A stretch of 64,000 nt of DNA from Lentzea sp. NBRC 102530. Its GTDB lineage: Bacteria; Actinomycetota; Actinomycetes; Mycobacteriales; Pseudonocardiaceae. Every line of letters starts with the position of its first letter. The stretch's first letter is position 1. A program made the translations under genes and the position numbers. Below are positions 52,057-62,639 of this stretch, piece by piece. The notes under the pieces are model-generated. The model was not told the origin of the DNA. It saw only the letters and a list, made by a program, of their open reading frames with translations, and did no database searches. Location: the NCBI RefSeq assembly GCF_030269365.1, contig NZ_BSTF01000003.1, positions 1 through 64,000 on the forward strand. Reading direction: 5' to 3'.

Positions 52057-52488
52057 TCACTTCAGCTGCAGGGTGAGCAGCACGGGTCCGGTGGGATCAG
52101 CGACGAGGTCCTCGACGCTCAGTGGATCGAGCGAGGCGTAAAAGGCTTCCTGCGCCTGGCGCAACGCCCGCCGCAACCGGCAGGCGGCAGCCAACGGACA
52201 CGGCACGTCGCCCTCACAGTCGACGACGTCCCCGACACCTTCGAGCTGCCGCACCAACTGTCCGATCGAGGAGGCGCGGCCGGTGCCGGTGAGCGTCAGC
52301 CCACCGCCCCTTCCCCGCCTCGCCTCGACCACACCCAGGTGCTGGAGCTGCGCGACGACTTTCGCGGCGTGGGTGTACTGCACGCCCATGACCTCGGCGA
52401 CTTCGCGGGTGGTCGGGTTCGCCTCGTCGGCGACGGCCAGCCGCATCACGATCCGCAGCGCGATGTCGGTGCTCTTGGTCAGCCTCAC
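52057..52488 (-). CDS. nsrR: Rrf2-family NO-sensing repressor NsrR
   Basis: 143 residues. Rrf2 winged helix (MRLTKSTDIALRIVMRLAVA; YTHAAKVVAQLQHLGVVEAR). The three cysteines CEGDVPCPLAAAC (C-x5-C-x5-C) are the NsrR iron-sulfur ligands. Loss of the cluster with NO would release repression. A matching palindrome lies just upstream, and hmp follows directly. Confidence 0.93.
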   Translation of the reverse strand: MRLTKSTDIALRIVMRLAVADEANPTTREVAEVMGVQYTHAAKVVAQLQHLGVVEARRGRGGGLTLTGTGRASSIGQLVRQLEGVGDVVDCEGDVPCPLAAACRLRRALRQAQEAFYASLDPLSVEDLVADPTGPVLLTLQLK

Positions 52489-52505
52489 AAGATCGAGGCT
52501 AACTT

Positions 52506-52528
52506 AATTGGCATCTCAGATGCATGTT
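52506..52528. promoter_or_regulatory. NsrR-type operator, 11-1-11 palindrome
   Basis: AATTGGCATCT-C-AGATGCATGTT. The core GCATCT-C-AGATGC is a perfect palindrome, and the half-site AGATGCAT matches known NsrR half-sites. It ends 18 bases before the nsrR start, so binding would block nsrR-hmp transcription. Confidence 0.7.
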
Positions 52529-52777
52529 ATCTGGGCCACGAGTCCCACCGGCGGACTTCAGGCTCCCCCGCGACCCAACGTACCGAGAGGGTCTGACACT
52601 CCGGCCAAACCACGAACCGCACTCGCCAACGCAGGCCGACCACCGTCTTGGCCAGGCGCGCGCACTCAACCGGACAGCCGACATCGCCAGCCAACCACCT
52701 ACGAGTCCTGGCGTGGCGAAGCGCAGCGAGCCCGAACGGGCTGCTTCACACCAGGCCAGCCGGTTCCCCCTGCCTTG

Positions 52778-52903
52778 GCGATCGGGGCTTTACCTTGAGG
52801 GGGCGGGGTGCCAACCTGTCCGGTCCGGCCGGGGCGTCCTTCACCCCGGCTTGTGAGGCCGCGAACGCGCCCCGCCAGAGGCTCAAGGTCAAGCCCCAAT
52901 CGC
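52778..52903. repeat. Large imperfect palindrome, about 126 bases
   Basis: The outer arms 52778-52799 (starting GCGATCGGGGCTTT) and 52882-52903 (ending AAGCCCCAATCGC) are complementary at 20 of 22 positions. Further in, GGCGGGG (52802-52808) pairs with CCCCGCC (52870-52876), and GCCGGGG (52828-52834) with CCCCGGC (52844-52850). The gene-free stretch 52529-53006 holds no other feature I can support. It may be a dispersed palindromic repeat, a non-autonomous mobile element or a structured RNA. Confidence 0.7.
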
Positions 52904-53006
52904 ACCCCACATCATTCGAACCGGCCCGCGCGCCCACCCTCGCAACCGCAGCCCAACCCCAGGAACGCGACCAACCCCGCTGGAACCGGAACGGACCTAC
53001 GGAACG

Positions 53007-53447
53007 TCACCCCGGCAGAACGGGCCGCCACGGAATCGGCGTGGACAGCACCATCGCGCTGGACGTCTCCCCATGCGCCGCCAACCGCACCAGCAACCGC
53101 TCCAACTCCACGATCGAAGTCGTCACGACCTTGACCACCGAACAGATGTCCCCGGTCAACCGCACCACCTCGACCACCTCGGGCAGGTCGTCCAGCAACT
53201 CCGGGTGCACGGTGATGCACCGGGGCCCGTAACACTTCATCCGCACCAACGCGACCACCGGCCGTCCGACCACGGTCGGGTCGACCACGGCCCGGTACCC
53301 GGTGATGGCCCCCATGTTCTCCAGCCGCCGCACCCGCTGGGCCACGGTCGGCGGTGACACGTGGACCCGGCGCGCCAGTTCGTTGTACGACAGTCGCGCG
53401 TCCTCTTGGAGGGCCTCCAACAGGGCCTTGTCCACCTCGTCCAGCAT
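53007..53447 (-). CDS. Lrp/AsnC-family regulator
   Basis: 146 residues. HTH: LDEVDKALLEALQEDARLSY, VHVSPPTVAQRVRRLENMGA. The RAM/AsnC domain begins YRAVVDPTVVGRPVVALVRM. It is divergent from kynA with about 100 bases between, so it probably activates or represses tryptophan catabolism in response to an amino acid. Confidence 0.9.
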   Translation of the reverse strand: MLDEVDKALLEALQEDARLSYNELARRVHVSPPTVAQRVRRLENMGAITGYRAVVDPTVVGRPVVALVRMKCYGPRCITVHPELLDDLPEVVEVVRLTGDICSVVKVVTTSIVELERLLVRLAAHGETSSAMVLSTPIPWRPVLPG

Positions 53448-53553
53448 GACCGCAAAGCTACAACCCGAAATCCTTCACGATCGGAAGAAGTTCGGGCCGA
53501 ACGCCTTAAGACGCCCATTCAGGTGACCGCCCACAGCGGCGACGATTAGCACC

Positions 53554-54369
53554 ATGAGCTGCCCCGTGTCCCCCAAGCTGGATTTCGGCGGCACCACGCC
53601 GTACGAGGACTACGTGCACGCGTCGGTGTTGCACACCCTTCAACAGCAGTGGTCCAAAGATCCCCGCGAGATGTCGTTCCTGGTCATCACGCAGGTGATG
53701 GAGCTGTACTTCGGCCTGCTCTGCTTCGAGTGGCGGCAGGCCCAGTCCGAGCTGCGCAGGGACGACATCCGCGCCGCCGTCCGCACTCTCCGCAGGTCCG
53801 ACCTGCACCTGCAGGCGTTGTCGGCGGCGTGGCGGCCGATCGCCCGGATGACGCCGACCGAGTTCAACTCGTTCCGCGACGCCCTCGGTGAGGGCTCGGG
53901 ATTCCAGAGCGGCATGTACCGCGAGATGGAGTTCCTTCTCGGCGAGAAGTCCGCGTCGATGCTCGTGCCGCACCGCGCGGTGCCGGCGATGCACGACCAG
54001 CTGGAGAAGTCGCTCAGCCTGCCCTCGCTCTACGACGACGTGCTGGCTTCGTTGAAGCGCAAGGGTTTCGACATCCCGCAGAGTGTCCTCGACCGCGACC
54101 TGACCAAGGCGTACGAGCCGTCGGCCGAGGTCGAGCAGGTGTGGGCGGGCATCTACCGCGGCGACGACCGGGACCTGCTGGAACTCGGTGAGGCGTTGAC
54201 CGACATCGCCGAGGAGTTCGCGCGGTGGCGGTACGACCACCTGCTGGCCACGCGCCGGTCGATGGGCTCGAAGGTCGGCACGGGCGGGTCCGCTGGTGTT
54301 GCATGGCTGGAGAAGCGCACCCAGCGTGCGGTGTTCCCCGAGCTGTGGACCGCGAGGAGTCACGTGTGA
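53554..54369 (+). CDS. kynA: Tryptophan 2,3-dioxygenase
   Basis: 271 residues. Family motifs: GGTTPYEDYVHASVLHTLQQ, FLVITQVMELYFGLLCFEWR, SGFQSGMYREMEFLLG and YDHLLATRRSMGSKVGTGGS. The heme-dependent enzyme opens the indole ring of tryptophan to N-formylkynurenine. Its stop overlaps kynU by 4 bases. No formamidase gene is adjacent. Confidence 0.94.
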   Translation: MSCPVSPKLDFGGTTPYEDYVHASVLHTLQQQWSKDPREMSFLVITQVMELYFGLLCFEWRQAQSELRRDDIRAAVRTLRRSDLHLQALSAAWRPIARMTPTEFNSFRDALGEGSGFQSGMYREMEFLLGEKSASMLVPHRAVPAMHDQLEKSLSLPSLYDDVLASLKRKGFDIPQSVLDRDLTKAYEPSAEVEQVWAGIYRGDDRDLLELGEALTDIAEEFARWRYDHLLATRRSMGSKVGTGGSAGVAWLEKRTQRAVFPELWTARSHV

Positions 54370-55466
54370 GGCGCGAGCTGTTCGACATCCCCGAAGGGGT
54401 CATCTACCTCGACGGCAACTCCCTCGGCGCACCACCGAAGCACGTCGCCGAGCGCATGAAGCAAGTCGTCGAGCACCAGTGGGGCAACCGGTTGATCCGG
54501 TCGTGGAGCGAGGGCTGGTGGGAGACTCCGCAACGGGTCGGTGACCGGATCGGGCGGCTGATCGGCGCGGCCGAGGGGCAGGTCGTCGTCGGTGACTCGA
54601 CGTCGGTCAACGTCTTCAAGGCGTTGATGGGCGCGGCCAGAGGCAGCACCCGCACCGAGATCGTCGTCGACGAGGCGACGTTCCCGACCGACGGCTACAT
54701 CGCCCAGTCCGTGGCCTCCCTGACGCAGAAGACCATCCGCGCGGCACATCCGTCCTCTTTGGACCTCACCGGGGACACCGCGGTGGTGCTCCTCAACCAG
54801 GTCGACTACCGGACCGGTGCGCTGCACGACATGCGGGCGCTCACCGAGCAGGCGCACGCCGCCGGGGCACAGGTGGTCTGGGACCTCTGCCACAGCGCGG
54901 GCGTGCTGCCGATCGAACTGGACGCGCTCGGCGTCGACTACGCGGTCGGCTGCACCTACAAGTTCCTCAACGGCGGACCGGGTTCGCCGGCGTTCATCTA
55001 CGTCCCGCACCACAGGCAGGGGTCCTTCGAGAACCCGCTGTCGGGCTGGAACGGCCACCGCGAGCCGTTCGGCATGAAGGCGGACTACGAACCGGATCCC
55101 GGCATCGCCAGGGCCCGCGTCGGCACCCCGGACATCCTGTCGATGCTCGCCCTCGACGCGGCGCTGGACGTCTGGGACGACGTCGACCTGGCCGAACTGC
55201 GCGACCGAGGTCTCGCGCTCACCGCGCTGTTCCGCGAGCACGTCGAGAAGCTCACCGGCCTCGAGGTGATCACGCCGGAACAGCGCGGCAACCAGATCTC
55301 CGTCCGCTCCCCGCAGGCCAAGGCGGTGATGGACGAGCTGATCAGCCGAGGGGTCATCGGCGACCACCGGCCGCCGGACATCCTGAGGTTCGGCTTCGCC
55401 CCGCTCTACGTCACCGACGACGACGCGATCAGGGCGGCCGAAACGCTCGCGGAGATCGTCAACTAG
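54366..55466 (+). CDS. kynU: Kynureninase
   Basis: 366 residues from a GTG overlapping the kynA stop. Motifs: GVIYLDGNSLGAPPKHVAER at the very N-terminus, VVWDLCHSAGVLPIELDALG, and the PLP lysine in YAVGCTYKFLNGGPGSPAF. It cleaves kynurenine to anthranilate and alanine. The N-terminus is some 20 residues shorter than usual (the common 'DxADPLxxFRxxF' helix is missing), probably because the gene is fused tightly to kynA. Confidence 0.92.
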   Translation: MRRELFDIPEGVIYLDGNSLGAPPKHVAERMKQVVEHQWGNRLIRSWSEGWWETPQRVGDRIGRLIGAAEGQVVVGDSTSVNVFKALMGAARGSTRTEIVVDEATFPTDGYIAQSVASLTQKTIRAAHPSSLDLTGDTAVVLLNQVDYRTGALHDMRALTEQAHAAGAQVVWDLCHSAGVLPIELDALGVDYAVGCTYKFLNGGPGSPAFIYVPHHRQGSFENPLSGWNGHREPFGMKADYEPDPGIARARVGTPDILSMLALDAALDVWDDVDLAELRDRGLALTALFREHVEKLTGLEVITPEQRGNQISVRSPQAKAVMDELISRGVIGDHRPPDILRFGFAPLYVTDDDAIRAAETLAEIVN

Positions 55467-56187
55467 CGAGAGCGGCGTCCGCGATGCTGCGCGCCTCGCG
55501 GGCGCCCGCCTCCAACGACGAGCAGACGAACAGGATCCACTGCGCCAGGCCTTCGAGCGATCCGGAGGCGAACGCCACCGACGCCGCCTCGTACTCCGCC
55601 GAACGGCGCAGGCACGCCACCTCGGGCACGCCGAGCCCCTTGGGGTCGAGCCCGGTGGAGATCGACGTCATCCGCGCGGCCGCCCGCGCGACCACACCGT
55701 TGGCGACGTCGAAGGGGGCAAGCCCGAGCAGTTCCCCGTGCACCACCGCGACGACGACGGGCGCGGGCACGGACGTCCCGCCGGTGACCAACGACCCGAG
55801 CAGGTCCAGTCGCGTCGACACGTCCCCGGACACCCGCGGCCGGCCGACGTCGGAGGTCAGGTCCGCGGCGGCCAGGACGTGCAACCGCGCCAGCGCCTGC
55901 AACGGCGCGCGCTGCCAGGTGGCCACGAGACCGCCCAGCGCCTCGGCCACCCGCAACGACCCGGCGAGCACCGGGTCGGAGACCTCGCCGGACTCCGGGA
56001 TCTCGGTCGGACCGCCCTCGAGCGCCGCCGACGCACGGGCCGCGCGGACGGACGCTTCCGCCGCCGTCGTGGCCCAGCCGCGCAGGTTCACCCGATGGCG
56101 GTGCACCTGGAAGACGGCGTCCTTGGCGGCGTTCGCGGCGTCTGCCACGCCGGGCAAGGAAAGCAGCGGAGCGAGAGGATCGGTCAC
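55459..56187 (-). CDS. Fic-fold-like protein with degenerate active site
   Basis: 242 residues. The early RAARASAALEGGPTEIP resembles the ASSAIEGN segment of Fic proteins. GLAPFDVANGVVARAAARM lies where HPFxDGNGRxxR is expected: the catalytic His is Ala, and the DGNGR loop reads VANGV. The fold may remain, but AMP transfer is unlikely. I recall related proteins next to acs in other actinobacteria. Function unknown. It overlaps kynU by 8 bases, tail to tail. Confidence 0.6.
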   Translation of the reverse strand: MTDPLAPLLSLPGVADAANAAKDAVFQVHRHRVNLRGWATTAAEASVRAARASAALEGGPTEIPESGEVSDPVLAGSLRVAEALGGLVATWQRAPLQALARLHVLAAADLTSDVGRPRVSGDVSTRLDLLGSLVTGGTSVPAPVVVAVVHGELLGLAPFDVANGVVARAAARMTSISTGLDPKGLGVPEVACLRRSAEYEAASVAFASGSLEGLAQWILFVCSSLEAGAREARSIADAALAS

Positions 56188-56302
56188 GGTCGCGCAGAGT
56201 ACCTGACCAGGTGAAACCGGTGACCCAGCTCACTAGGGGGACCGTTGAGCGCGCAACTTCGCCCGTTCAACGCGCCACACGTGCCTGGACCAGACAAAAC
56301 GG

Positions 56303-56363
56303 GTTACAACGTGACAGCCGTGTAACCGACCTCCCCAGATTGGTCTGAACCTTTTTGGGGAGG
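56303..56363. promoter_or_regulatory. Inverted repeats upstream of acs
   Basis: GTTACA (56303-56308) and TGTAAC (56321-56326) are inverted around 12 bases. CCTCCCCA (56330-56337) and TGGGGAGG (56356-56363) form a second pair around an 18-base, T-rich loop. They lie in the 259-base gap before acs and may be regulator sites or a leader hairpin. No specific regulator is assigned. Confidence 0.4.
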
Positions 56364-56446
56364 AACCTGTTGGAAGTGAACTGGCTCGCACTACGGTCAG
56401 TACCCGCATCCCCAACCGGTCTGGACTTTCCAGGAGGTCTCGCACC

Positions 56447-58429
<1,983 letters not shown>

Positions 58430-58447
58430 TCCAGGGCTTGAAACGTG

Positions 58448-58475
58448 ACGGGCGTCCTCACCGGAGGGCGCCCGT
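58448..58475 (+). terminator. 11-bp hairpin after acs
   Basis: ACGGGCGTCCT (58448-58458) pairs with AGGGCGCCCGT (58465-58475), with one G-T pair, around CACCGG. It lies 18 bases after the acs stop and separates it from nhaA. Confidence 0.75.
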
Positions 58476-58590
58476 TCGCGTTAAGATCGCAGCAAGTGCT
58501 GTGGCGCGGAACCTTGCGTCGCAGCACTCGGTGAGCCGGGAAGTCTGGTCGGCACGAGTATTCGTGTACCTCGACCGCTTCGGGAGCGCC

Positions 58591-59748
58591 GTGTCCAGCA
58601 AGATCGCCGACTTCGCCCGTTACCTCCGCACCGAGACCGTCGGTGGCACCGTTCTGCTCGGCGCCACGGCCGTCGCGTTGCTGTGGGCCAACTCCCCGCT
58701 CGCGTCCGCCTACTTCGGACTGCGTGACCTCCACCTGGGACCGTTGAGCGTCGGCGACTGGGCCAAGGACGGCCTGCTGGCCATCTTCTTCTTCGTCGCC
58801 GGTCTCGAGCTGAAGCGCGAACTCGTCGTCGGTGAGCTGTCGAACTTCAAGGCCGCGGTGCTGCCGATCATCGCGGCGATCGGCGGGATGGTCGTGCCCG
58901 CGCTGATCGCCCTCGGCGTCGGCTGGGGTCAGCCGGGCATCGAGAAGGCGTGGGCGATCCCGGTCGCGACGGACATCGCGTTCGCGCTCGGGGTGCTGGC
59001 GCTGACGGCGTCCGGGCTGCCGTCGAGCCTGCGGGTGTTCCTGCTCAGCCTCGCCGTCGTGGACGACCTGGGGGCGATCATCGTGATCGCGATCCTGTTC
59101 ACCGCGAAGTTCAACCTGCTCGCGGCGGGCGCGGTCGTGCTGCTGCTGGCGCTGTACTGGTTCCTCCAGCACAAGAGGATCACCAGCCCGTGGCTCTACG
59201 TGCCGATCGCGCTCGCCACTTGGTGGTTCATGCACGAGTCGGGCGTCCACGCCACGATCGCGGGTGTCGCGCTGGCGTTGCTGACCCGCGTGCGGCGCGA
59301 CCCGTACGAGGCGCAGGCGCCCGCGGTGCGGCTGGAGCACCGGTTGCAGCCGTTCTCGGCAGGCGTGGCGGTGCCGGTGTTCGCGCTGTTCGCGGCGGGT
59401 GTGCCGGTGGGTGTGGAGGCGTTCGGGAAGCTCTTCTCCGACAAGATCGCGCTCGGTGTGATGGCCGGGCTGATCATCGGCAAGGTGATCGGGATCGTCG
59501 GTGCCTCGGCGCTCGCCGTGTGGTTCAAGGCGGCCGTGTGGCCGTCCGGGGCCGGGCCGCGCGACATCGTGGCGGTGGCGACGCTGGGCGGCGTCGGGTT
59601 CACCGTCAGCCTGCTGATCGCTGATCTCTCACTTCAAACCCCGGAGACCGCGAAAGCCGCTGTGTTGCTCGCCTCGATGATCGCGTCGCTGCTCGCCGCG
59701 GTGTTGCTCATTCGTCGCAGCCGGGCTCATGGCACCATGTCCGAGTGA
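58591..59748 (+). CDS. nhaA: Na+/H+ antiporter NhaA
   Basis: About 385 residues, 11-12 membrane segments. Key residues: AIPVATDIAFALGVLAL and AVVDDLGAIIVIAIL (the paired Asp of the transport site), and FFVAGLELKRELVVGEL. GTG 58591 is preceded by GGGAG; a GTG at 58564 would add 9 residues. It exchanges sodium for protons to hold pH and salt balance. It is coupled by GTGA to the next gene. Confidence 0.92.
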   Translation: MSSKIADFARYLRTETVGGTVLLGATAVALLWANSPLASAYFGLRDLHLGPLSVGDWAKDGLLAIFFFVAGLELKRELVVGELSNFKAAVLPIIAAIGGMVVPALIALGVGWGQPGIEKAWAIPVATDIAFALGVLALTASGLPSSLRVFLLSLAVVDDLGAIIVIAILFTAKFNLLAAGAVVLLLALYWFLQHKRITSPWLYVPIALATWWFMHESGVHATIAGVALALLTRVRRDPYEAQAPAVRLEHRLQPFSAGVAVPVFALFAAGVPVGVEAFGKLFSDKIALGVMAGLIIGKVIGIVGASALAVWFKAAVWPSGAGPRDIVAVATLGGVGFTVSLLIADLSLQTPETAKAAVLLASMIASLLAAVLLIRRSRAHGTMSE

Positions 59749-60200
59749 CCACCAGGGAGCACATCGCGTCGATTCCGCTGACCGCAGACGACCCCACCGC
59801 CGAGGCCTCGATCGGCGGCCTCGTCCGCGACGCGACCGCGCACGTGTCGACCTTGGTCAGAGCGGAGGTCGAGCTCGCCAAGGGCGAGATCACGGCCGAG
59901 ATCAAGAAGGGCGTGAAGGGCAGCGTCTTCTTCATCGTCGCGCTGACCATCCTCTGCTTCAGCCTGTTCTTCCTGTTCATGGCCCTCGGCTTCGGCTTCG
60001 CCGAGTGGTTCGGCTGGGGCTACTGGGCGGGCTTCGGGCTCGTGTTCGGCGTGATGCTGCTGAGCGCCGTGCTGTTCGCCTTCCTCGGCTACCGCAAGGT
60101 CAAGAAGATCAGGGCGCCGGAGAAGTCGATCGCGGCCGCGAAGGACACCGTCGCGGCCCTCACGCACCGCGACTCCAAGAGCAGGGGCGACGACAACTGA
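59745..60200 (+). CDS. Putative actinobacterial holin-X/phage-holin-family membrane protein
   Basis: 151 residues. A helical N-terminal part (ASIGGLVRDATAHVSTLVRA, EVELAKGEITAEIKKGVKG) is followed by two membrane helices (VFFIVALTILCFSLFFLFMA; YWAGFGLVFGVMLLSAVLFA) and a basic tail. It matches the 'phage holin family' widespread in actinobacterial chromosomes, where it is not a phage gene. Position equals that of Rv3669. Function unknown. Confidence 0.8.
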   Translation: MTTREHIASIPLTADDPTAEASIGGLVRDATAHVSTLVRAEVELAKGEITAEIKKGVKGSVFFIVALTILCFSLFFLFMALGFGFAEWFGWGYWAGFGLVFGVMLLSAVLFAFLGYRKVKKIRAPEKSIAAAKDTVAALTHRDSKSRGDDN

Positions 60201-60223
60201 GCCGCAAACCCGACCCGTCCGTC

Positions 60224-61114
60224 GTGCGGGTCGCGGGTCCGTGGACGCACCGCGACGTCTCGGCGAACGGCATCCGCCTGCACGTCGCCGAACTCGGCGA
60301 GGGCCCTCTCGTGCTGCTCCTGCACGGGTTCCCCGAGTTCTGGTGGTCGTGGCGGCACCAGCTCACCGCGCTCGCCGAGGCCGGCTACCGCGCGGTGGCG
60401 GTCGACCTGCGCGGCTACGGCGACTCGGACAAACCCCCGCGCGGCTACGACGGGTTCACGCTCGCGGGTGACATCGCGGGCCTGATCAAGGCGCTCGGCG
60501 CCCAACGCGCACACCTGGTGGGGCACGCGTGGGGCGGCGCCACGGCGTGGACGGTCGGTGCCCTGCACCCGCGCCTGGTCTCGTCGGTCTCGGTGCTGTC
60601 CGCACCGCACCCGCTGGTCACGCGCCGGGCGTTCCGCAGGCATCCGCGCCGCAACGCGCACGTGCTGCGGTTCCAGCTGCCGATCTACCCGGAACGCTGG
60701 CTGACCGGCGAGAACGGCCTGCAGGTCGCGAAGCTGATCTCGGCCTGGTCCGGGCCGAAGTGGCGGTCCGCGCCGGAGTTCGACGAGGTCATCCGCCGCT
60801 GCCGGCAGGCCATGACGGTGCCGGGCGTCGCGCACAGCGCGCTGGAGTACTACCGCTGGGCGGTGCGCTCGCAGCTGCGCAGCGACGGCCGGCGGTTCGC
60901 GGAGGCCGTCGACAAGCCGATGCAGGTGCCGGTGCTGCAGCTGCACGGCTCGGTGGACCCGATCGTGCCCGAGTCGGCGGCACGCGACTCGCTGCCGTGG
61001 CTGGGGCCCGAGTCGGAGTTCCGCTACCTGCCCGGGGTGGGGCACTTCCCCAACCAGGAGGCGTCCCACACCACGAGCAGGCTGATCACCGAGTTCCTGC
61101 AGAAACTGACCTGA
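60224..61114 (+). CDS. EphE-like alpha/beta hydrolase lacking the usual nucleophile
   Basis: About 296 residues from GTG 60224; a CTG at 60197 overlapping the previous stop could also start translation. Fold markers: LVLLLHGFPEFWWSWRHQL (oxyanion HGFP), the cap region, acid site HGSVDPIVPESA and GVGHFPNQEA with the catalytic His. The nucleophile elbow reads VGHAWGGATAW, where epoxide hydrolases have GH-D-WGG. The Asp is Ala (codon GCG at the elbow). Classical epoxide hydrolysis is therefore doubtful. Confidence 0.82.
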   Translation: MRVAGPWTHRDVSANGIRLHVAELGEGPLVLLLHGFPEFWWSWRHQLTALAEAGYRAVAVDLRGYGDSDKPPRGYDGFTLAGDIAGLIKALGAQRAHLVGHAWGGATAWTVGALHPRLVSSVSVLSAPHPLVTRRAFRRHPRRNAHVLRFQLPIYPERWLTGENGLQVAKLISAWSGPKWRSAPEFDEVIRRCRQAMTVPGVAHSALEYYRWAVRSQLRSDGRRFAEAVDKPMQVPVLQLHGSVDPIVPESAARDSLPWLGPESEFRYLPGVGHFPNQEASHTTSRLITEFLQKLT

Positions 61115-62570
61115 ACGCGGCTTCGAGGGCACCGGCCGGGTCGTCCGGCAGGTCGGTCGAACGCCAGGCCACGTAGCCGTCTGGCCTGATCAGCGACGCG
61201 CCCTTGGCGGACAGTCCGAACAGGTCCAGCTGCTCGATCCGTTCGCAGTGGACGGTCAGGCGCTCGGCGGCCTCCTGCCACTGCGGGTGGTCGGCGATCA
61301 GGACCCAGTCGCGGCCGAAGAGGTCCACAGTGGACCTGCCCGGCTCGATCCACGCGTGCGGGGCGCGCGTCCCCGGCTGGCCGTTCCACTCCTCCGGCAG
61401 CGCGGCGGGTGGGAGTTCGGGACCCGCCCCGAGCACGGCCGACGAGCGGTAGAGCACGCCGTAGTGCATGGCGTTGTTGTCGTAGAGCGTGGCGTCCTCG
61501 GGTTCGCCGTCGCGGTTGTGGCCGTCGTTGCGGGCGAAGATCTGCTGGTGGCAGAGGGTGGCGACCGGCCGCCGTTCCTCGTCGTAGGTGTCCAGGAGGG
61601 ACGGACGCGACTCGCCGCCGATCACGGCCGCGAGCTTCCAGGCGAGGTTGTGGGCGTCCTCGATGCCGACGTTCGCGCCGAACCCGCCGCGGCTCGGCGG
61701 CAACGTGTGCGCGGCGTCGCCCGCGAGGAAGATCCGGCCCTCGGAGAACCGGTCCGCGACCGAGGCGCTGATCGTCCAGCGGCCCGTCGTGATGATCTCG
61801 ATCTCCAGGTCGTCCCGGCCGATGGCCTGGGTGATCTTGTCGAGCAACTCCGGCTCGGTGTACTCGCGGTCGTCGAGCATCAGGACCCAGCGGCCGTCGC
61901 CGTAGGTGGTCAGAAAGCCGACGCCCTCGACGGCGAACTGGCCCACGCCGTCCTTGAGGTACTCCTCCAGCGGCGCGCGGAACAGCACGCTGCGGGACGT
62001 GTGCAGGAACCCGCGGCCGGCGCGGGTGATGCCGAGCCGCTCGCGCACCGGGCTGCGGTGGCCGTCGGCCGCGACCAGGTAGTCGGCGCGGATCTCGTAC
62101 GGCTCGCCGTCGCCCTGCACGAGCGCCGTGACGCCCTCGTCGTCCTGCGCGAACTCCAGCATCCGGGTGCTCATCCGGACGTCCGCGCCGAGTTCGCGGG
62201 CCTTGTCGCGCAGCAGCGGTTCCATCCGGTCCTGTGCCACGCCGACTCCCGCGGTCGGCGAGTACTCGACGTCCGAGAGCTGCGCCGGAGGAGTCCAGAA
62301 CGTCTCCTCGTAGCGTTCCCCGACCAGGCTCGCGCACCGCACCCGCCGCACGCCGAATCCCTTCGCCATCCGGCTCGGCGGCAGTGCCCCCTCCAGGCCG
62401 ACCGCCCGCAGCAACTCGCCGACGCGGCCGTTGAAACCGACCGCCCGCGGGTGCGGTGAGCTGCCGGGATGCTTCTCCACCAAGATCACGTCCACCCCGC
62501 GCCACGCCAGGAACAGCGCGGCCGACGTACCCGCCAGGCCTCCCCCGACCACCAGCACCGAAGTCCTCAT
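61086..62570 (-). CDS. FAD-dependent aromatic monooxygenase
   Basis: 494 residues from ATG 62570 (GGGAGG upstream). FAD-binding SVLVVGGGLAGTSAALFLAW, the DG motif LVAADGHRSPVRERLGI, and GRIFLAGDAAHTLPPSRGGF (GD motif), then a thioredoxin-like C-terminal domain. This is the class A hydroxylase layout used on polyketides, phenols and antibiotics such as rifampicin. It is divergent from a TetR gene with twin operators, so it is probably inducible by its substrate. Confidence 0.9.
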   Translation of the reverse strand: MRTSVLVVGGGLAGTSAALFLAWRGVDVILVEKHPGSSPHPRAVGFNGRVGELLRAVGLEGALPPSRMAKGFGVRRVRCASLVGERYEETFWTPPAQLSDVEYSPTAGVGVAQDRMEPLLRDKARELGADVRMSTRMLEFAQDDEGVTALVQGDGEPYEIRADYLVAADGHRSPVRERLGITRAGRGFLHTSRSVLFRAPLEEYLKDGVGQFAVEGVGFLTTYGDGRWVLMLDDREYTEPELLDKITQAIGRDDLEIEIITTGRWTISASVADRFSEGRIFLAGDAAHTLPPSRGGFGANVGIEDAHNLAWKLAAVIGGESRPSLLDTYDEERRPVATLCHQQIFARNDGHNRDGEPEDATLYDNNAMHYGVLYRSSAVLGAGPELPPAALPEEWNGQPGTRAPHAWIEPGRSTVDLFGRDWVLIADHPQWQEAAERLTVHCERIEQLDLFGLSAKGASLIRPDGYVAWRSTDLPDDPAGALEAAFRSVSAGTR

Positions 62571-62582
62571 CGCATCCTCCCA

Positions 62583-62610
62583 ATACGCTGTATCGCTCAA
62601 TACACTGTAT
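62583..62610. promoter_or_regulatory. Twin operator in the tetR/monooxygenase intergenic region
   Basis: ATACGCTGTAT (62583-62593) and ATACACTGTAT (62600-62610) are near-identical, each with inverted ATAC/GTAT arms, 17 bases apart. A partial third copy (ACGCTGTAC) follows near 62619. Both genes start within 30 bases on either side, so one TetR protein could control both directions. Confidence 0.65.
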
Positions 62611-62639
62611 CTCGATGAGACGCTGTACTGTCCAGTCCG

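Noticed and set aside
56303-56326. A GlnR or CRP site before acs
   Set aside because: The GTTACA-N12-TGTAAC repeat does not fit the spacing of either consensus well, so it is listed only as an unassigned inverted repeat.
59745-60200. Prophage holin gene
   Set aside because: No phage genes surround it and the family is common in actinobacterial chromosomes at this locus.
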